Assembly (NCBI RefSeq): GCF_009908285.1
Contig: NZ_JAAARM010000009.1
Span: 161,631 to 225,630, forward strand
Length of the DNA: 64,000 bases
Reading direction: 5' to 3'
Origin: Pseudomonas sp. Fl4BN1
GTDB taxonomy: Bacteria; Pseudomonadota; Gammaproteobacteria; Pseudomonadales; Pseudomonadaceae
Within the stretch, counting starts at the first letter, position 1. The number at the start of each line of letters is the position of its first letter. Below the pieces are notes generated by a model. It worked only from the letters and a program-made list of their open reading frames with translations, searched no databases and was not told the DNA's origin. Below, piece by piece: positions 60,711 to 64,000 of the stretch. The translations under genes and the position numbers were made by a program.

Positions 60711-62168
60711 TCAGCGTTGCGCTGGGCTGGCGTTGGCCGCAACGGCCTCGGCTTCGGTCTTGACTGCCGGGATCTGCGGGTTGGCCGGCCAGGCCTTGGT
60801 GTCCAGGTCCAGGTCGGGGAACTTGCTGGAGTCGAACACCGGGGTCTTGATGCCTGCGGCACGCTGGTCGTCGTAGTCCTTGAGCACGCGCAGGGCGATC
60901 TTGAACAGCAGGAACAGGGCGATCAGGTTGACGAAGGCCAGCAGGGTCATGGTGATGTCGGCGAAGGCGAACACCGTGCCCAGGTTCTCCACCGCGCCCC
61001 AGAAAATCAGGACCAGTACCAGCACCCGGTAGGCGATCAGCCCCTTGCGGTTTTCGCCGATCAAGAAGCGCAGGTTGCTCTCGCCCAGGTAGTAGTTGTA
61101 GAGAATCGAGGTGAACACGAACAACGACAGGGCCACCGAGATGAACACCCGGCCCCATTCGCCGACGACCGCCGCCAGGGAGTTCTGGGTCAGGGCAATG
61201 CCGTCGCCTTCAAAACCCGGGGTATAGAAGCCCGACAGCAGGATCAGCAACGCGGTGCAGGTGCAGATGATGAAGGTGTCGAGGAACACGCTGAATGCCT
61301 GAACCACGCCCTGGGCGACCGGGTGCTCGACCGAGGCCACGGCGGCCACGTTCGGCGCACTGCCCAGGCCCGCTTCGTTGGCGAACACACCACGCTTCAC
61401 GCCCATGATGATGGCGCTGCCGATCAGGCCGCCAAAGGCCTGGTCCAGGCCGAAGGCGCTTTTGACAATGGTCATCAGCATTCCTGGCACGTGGTCGATC
61501 TGCAGCACGATCACGTACAGGGTCACGCCGATGTAGGCCAGGGTTTTCACCGGTACCAGCAGGTCGGCGACCTTGGCGATGCGCTTGATACCACCGACGA
61601 ACACCAGGCCCAGCAGCACGGCCATGGTAATGCCGGAGTAGGTGGTGTCGAAGTTGAAAGCGTCCTTGAGCGAGTGGGTCACGGCGTGGGCTTGCAGGCC
61701 GTTGAAGGCGAAGCCGAAGGTCACCAGCAGCAGGAAGGCCATGATCATGCCCAGCCAGCGCTTCTGCAGGCCGTGCTGGATGTAGTAGGACGGGCCGCCA
61801 CGGTACTGGCCTTCGGAGTCGCAGCGCTTGTAGAGCTGGCCGAGGGAGCACTCGAAGAAGCTGCTGGACATACCCACCAGCGCGGTCACCCACATCCAGA
61901 ACACGGCGCCCGGGCCACCCAGGGTCACGGCGATGCCGACGCCCGCGATGTTGCCCGCGCCGACCCGGCCGGCGAGGCTGAGCATCAGCGCCTGGAACGA
62001 GCTGAGCTGGCCGGCGCTGCTTTTCAGGCTGTCGCCGAACACCGAGAACATATGGAAGAAGTGGCGCAGTTGAACGAAACGCGAGCGGATCGTGAAGTAG
62101 CTGCCGAGCCCGACAATGAGCACGATCAGCACTTTCCCTGAGAGGAAGTCGTTGATGACTTCGAGCAT
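60711..62168 (-). CDS. AgcS-family sodium:alanine/glycine symporter
   Basis: The protein has 485 residues and about eleven membrane segments. 'LSLAGRVGAGNIAGVGIAVTLGGPGAVFWMW' (quoted in part: GRVGAGNIAGVGIAVTLGG), 'GVKRGVFANEAGLGSAPNVAA' in part and 'GFYTPGFEGDGIALTQ' are AgcS signatures. It imports alanine, glycine or a related neutral amino acid with sodium. Start and length are normal. It lies upstream of ansA with the same orientation, so the two may share a transcript. Confidence 0.93.
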   Translation of the reverse strand: MLEVINDFLSGKVLIVLIVGLGSYFTIRSRFVQLRHFFHMFSVFGDSLKSSAGQLSSFQALMLSLAGRVGAGNIAGVGIAVTLGGPGAVFWMWVTALVGMSSSFFECSLGQLYKRCDSEGQYRGGPSYYIQHGLQKRWLGMIMAFLLLVTFGFAFNGLQAHAVTHSLKDAFNFDTTYSGITMAVLLGLVFVGGIKRIAKVADLLVPVKTLAYIGVTLYVIVLQIDHVPGMLMTIVKSAFGLDQAFGGLIGSAIIMGVKRGVFANEAGLGSAPNVAAVASVEHPVAQGVVQAFSVFLDTFIICTCTALLILLSGFYTPGFEGDGIALTQNSLAAVVGEWGRVFISVALSLFVFTSILYNYYLGESNLRFLIGENRKGLIAYRVLVLVLIFWGAVENLGTVFAFADITMTLLAFVNLIALFLLFKIALRVLKDYDDQRAAGIKTPVFDSSKFPDLDLDTKAWPANPQIPAVKTEAEAVAANASPAQR

Positions 62169-62647
62169 GGAGTATTCCTCGCTGTTTTTTGTGTAGGCAA
62201 AAGCAGAGCGGACGGAAACATTCTGTTACACCGCTGACTGCACGCACGGCAAAGCGGTGGGGCGATTGTTCGTCCCGGTTCTCTATTCGCGGGTTGTTAT
62301 TAGTTCGGGTTTCCCGTGGGTTTGAGCCTCGTTACCGACGGCTGCCCACGTGGAGAGGGGGCGCACTATACCGGTGCGCGGGCTCGCCGTCTGCATATAG
62401 CGCGTCGAGCCGAGGAACGGCAGGCGGGGCGGGAGGCTGAATCGGTTCTTGTCACGCCCCGCAAAACCCCGCGAACAGGGGCCCCAAGGGGCCCGCAAGA
62501 ACGGCTTCGCCGGCAAGCCGGCTCCTACACTCCCCGCAATCTCCCTGCCAGCTGTAGGAGCTGGCTTGCCAGCGAAGGGGCCCGTTTGAGCGGCGCCGGT
62601 CTTGAGGTCTTGTTCGCCGGCAAGCCGGCTCCTACCGGCGCGGGGGA
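62169..62647. other. 479-nt intergenic region with three REPs
   Basis: No gene is visible. The AgcS promoter should lie at 62169-62400, but no clear -35/-10 was recognised. The right part, 62506-62635, is a three-copy REP cluster described separately. The rest contains GC-rich imperfect repeats with no assigned role. Confidence 0.6.
62506..62635. repeat. Three REP elements in alternating orientation (BIME)
   Basis: TTCGCCGGCAAGCCGGCTCC at 62506-62525 and 62613-62632 (each then TAC) flank an inverted, slightly diverged copy GTAGGAGCTGGCTTGCCAGC at 62554-62573 (then GAA). Alternating orientation is typical of REP units mobilised as doublets. Confidence 0.9.
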
Positions 62648-63877
62648 TCAGAAGTAGTAGCCGATGTTGATGTTGGTCCGGTAATACCACTGGTTGCTGC
62701 CGCTGGAGGTGGTGCTGGTGAAGCCGCTGCCATTCTCCGCGCCGCCATAGGGGTTGGCATTCTTGGCCCAGGTCAGGTCCAGCCAGGCCATCACCGGCAT
62801 CGCCAGGAATTGCGCTCCGACGGTGTACATCTGCGAGTCGTCCCAGTTCTTCTGGTCTTTGCGCATGCGGCTGTAGTCGTTGTACAGCTTGATCTTCTTC
62901 AACTGGCCAAGCCGTGGGGTGTAGATGTCATACCCCAGGTTCAGCGAGGCCACGCTGGCTTTGGCGGCAATCAGGTAGGCCGGGGTCAGGCCGTTGCCGC
63001 CCATCAGCACCGAGTCCTTGCTGACGCCAGTGGGGTTCTGCGGATCGAACTGGTAGCGGATGGCCTGGGTGGTCAGGGTCCAGGGACCTTTGTTGATCAC
63101 CGCGTGCAGCCCGGCGGCCCAGTAGTCGCCGTTGTCCCGGGTGCTGGCGTTGTACAGCTGGGCCGTGGCCAGGGAGGCGCCGATCTCGGATTTCCAGTCG
63201 TCGACGCTGAAGGTCCGGGCCACCCGGGCGTTGAGCTGGTTGCGTTTCTCATTGTCCTGGCGCGACTGCACGGCGGCGATGGCGTTGTCCTTGAGGTCGG
63301 CGAAGCGCCCGACTTCCGGCGAGTAGCGGATGTCACTGGGCAGCATCCGTGGGAAGTAGGCCAGTTGCACATCCCAGTCCGCGTCCTTGTAGCTGTACTT
63401 CAGGCCACTGCCGGCGCTGGAGCCGTAACCGAGGAAGAACGGGATGTGGTAGCTCCAGCCGAACTGCGGATAGGGTTCCAGGCCGAAGGGCTTGAACGGT
63501 GCGCCCAATTGCAGGGTTGCTTGCGGGGTCAGCCGGTAGCCGACAAACCCCCGGTCGATGGAGTGCTTGCCGTCGTCCTGGAACCAGTAGCCCAGGTCGC
63601 TGTAGAGATTCTTGTAGGTGGCCTGGACATCCAGGCGGAAGGTATCGAACAGCAACCGGCCGTTGTTTTCCGTGGTCTGCCAATGCTCGTCGCGGTAGTT
63701 CAGCCGCAGGGCGCCGCCGATATCCAGGCTGCTGTCACCGTCATCGCTGCGCCAGGAAATATGCGGAAAGGGCTTGTTGGCGGCATTGCTGCGCACCGGT
63801 TCGGAAGGGACGGGTTCGACGGCGATACTGGCGCAACTGATCAACACCAGGCTTGCACCTATGACATGACGCTTCAT
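62648..63877 (-). CDS. Outer-membrane beta-barrel (porin-like) protein
   Basis: The start at 63877 (M-K-R-H-V-I-G) is preferred because GGAGAGG lies 5-8 nt upstream; the longer frame is intergenic. The protein has 409 residues: a signal peptide (about 1-20), then alternating hydrophobic/polar strands and a C-terminal phenylalanine ('NINIGYYF'), as required for outer-membrane insertion. It resembles short OprO/P-like porins ('RLTPQATLQLGAPFKPFGLEPYPQFGWSYHIPFF' in part). Substrate is unknown. Its start lies in the left arm of a perfect inverted repeat. Confidence 0.82.
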   Translation of the reverse strand: MKRHVIGASLVLISCASIAVEPVPSEPVRSNAANKPFPHISWRSDDGDSSLDIGGALRLNYRDEHWQTTENNGRLLFDTFRLDVQATYKNLYSDLGYWFQDDGKHSIDRGFVGYRLTPQATLQLGAPFKPFGLEPYPQFGWSYHIPFFLGYGSSAGSGLKYSYKDADWDVQLAYFPRMLPSDIRYSPEVGRFADLKDNAIAAVQSRQDNEKRNQLNARVARTFSVDDWKSEIGASLATAQLYNASTRDNGDYWAAGLHAVINKGPWTLTTQAIRYQFDPQNPTGVSKDSVLMGGNGLTPAYLIAAKASVASLNLGYDIYTPRLGQLKKIKLYNDYSRMRKDQKNWDDSQMYTVGAQFLAMPVMAWLDLTWAKNANPYGGAENGSGFTSTTSSGSNQWYYRTNINIGYYF

Positions 63878-64000
63878 CTGGACCTCTCCTCTGATGCACG
63901 CTGCCTTTTGGTTCGGCAACACTTGCCCGCTTGCCTGATCAGGCAACGGGTGGGTGGGGGCGGCCAAAAGGCAGCGTGCATCAGAGGAGAGGTCCAGATG
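63875..64000. repeat. Perfect 37-bp inverted repeat with palindromic centre
   Basis: The left arm (63875-63911) and right arm (63964-64000) are exact reverse complements over 37 bp and reach the window end, so they may extend further. Each arm contains a ribosome site (GGAGAGG) and ends in a start codon: the porin ATG on the minus strand (63877-63875) and an ATG at 63998-64000 on the plus strand. The 52-nt spacer holds a perfect 16-bp dyad, TTGCCTGATCAGGCAA (63931-63946). Confidence 0.9.
63931..63946. promoter_or_regulatory. 16-bp palindrome in the inverted-repeat spacer
   Basis: TTGCCTGATCAGGCAA is a perfect dyad placed close to the centre of the spacer between the porin gene and the putative divergent start at 63998. 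It looks like a single shared operator for a divergent promoter pair. Confidence 0.6.

Noticed and set aside
60630..62141. Long plus-strand open frame (503 codons) opposite the AgcS gene
   Set aside because: It is antisense to a clear transporter gene, rich in His/Gln/Glu as expected from the complement of membrane codons, and has no recognisable domain.

Overview
The window is a GC-rich, densely coded chromosomal segment that reads as a Pseudomonas of the fluorescens/protegens group. Gene content and order match Pseudomonas chromosome blocks: uvrD - GGDEF/EAL gene - RpiR regulator - pycR - pyruvate carboxylase subunits, and the dksA2 - folE2 - pyrC2 zinc-starvation block. Gene-boundary REP elements of the 'GTAGGAGCCGGCTTGCCGGCGAA' type fit the same group. 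Two 14-bp perfect palindromes matching the ParB-binding parS core (GTTCCACGTGGAAC, 1584-1597 and 17189-17202) suggest an origin-proximal position. I saw no rRNA, tRNA, insertion sequence, prophage or CRISPR array.

Layout. (1) 2-4534: three SPFH/band-7 proteins, one with 16 histidines in its first 28 residues, co-translated with a heavy-metal P-type ATPase; then 4711-6651, a bufferin operon (bufA1-bufB-bufC). Together this looks like a metal-handling region. (2) 6736-10028: cyclopropane fatty acid synthase, cardiolipin synthase and a DUF3617 protein. (3) 10033-23071: a zinc-starvation regulon. An eight-gene minus-strand operon (folE2, znuC, znuB, znuA, hisI, gamma carbonic anhydrase, pyrC, thrS) and a divergent amidase share one Zur-box palindrome near 17642. 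dksA2-zigA-DUF1826 and a small secreted protein share a second near 19503. A second COG0523 GTPase follows. (4) 23107-36245: DUF3301, pdxY, an APC permease, a thioesterase, a CPA2 antiporter, SMI1/KNR4, Tim44-like, EamA, uvrD and a large GGDEF/EAL protein. (5) 36412-42052: pyruvate carboxylase with RpiR and LysR regulators. (6) 42271-43928: a hipA-hipB module in toxin-first order. (7) 43932-53616: amino-acid ABC genes beside a homocysteine methyltransferase; a PaiB/GNAT operon divergent from a MocR regulator whose linker DNA carries an array of DnaA boxes; a YeeE/YedE transporter; and an acetylpolyamine amidohydrolase with a polyamine-binding protein. (8) 53780-63877: tandem ankyrin-repeat paralogues, an AraC regulator, asparaginase, an AgcS symporter and an outer-membrane beta-barrel protein.

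The least expected signals are non-coding: the DnaA-box array inside the MocR gene (48851-48953), a perfect 37-bp inverted repeat at the right edge (63875-64000), a 37-bp operator-like element shared by the APC permease and the acetylpolyamine amidohydrolase operon, and a 60-bp leader shared exactly by the two ankyrin genes. All functions are inferred from sequence recognition by eye; no database search was possible.
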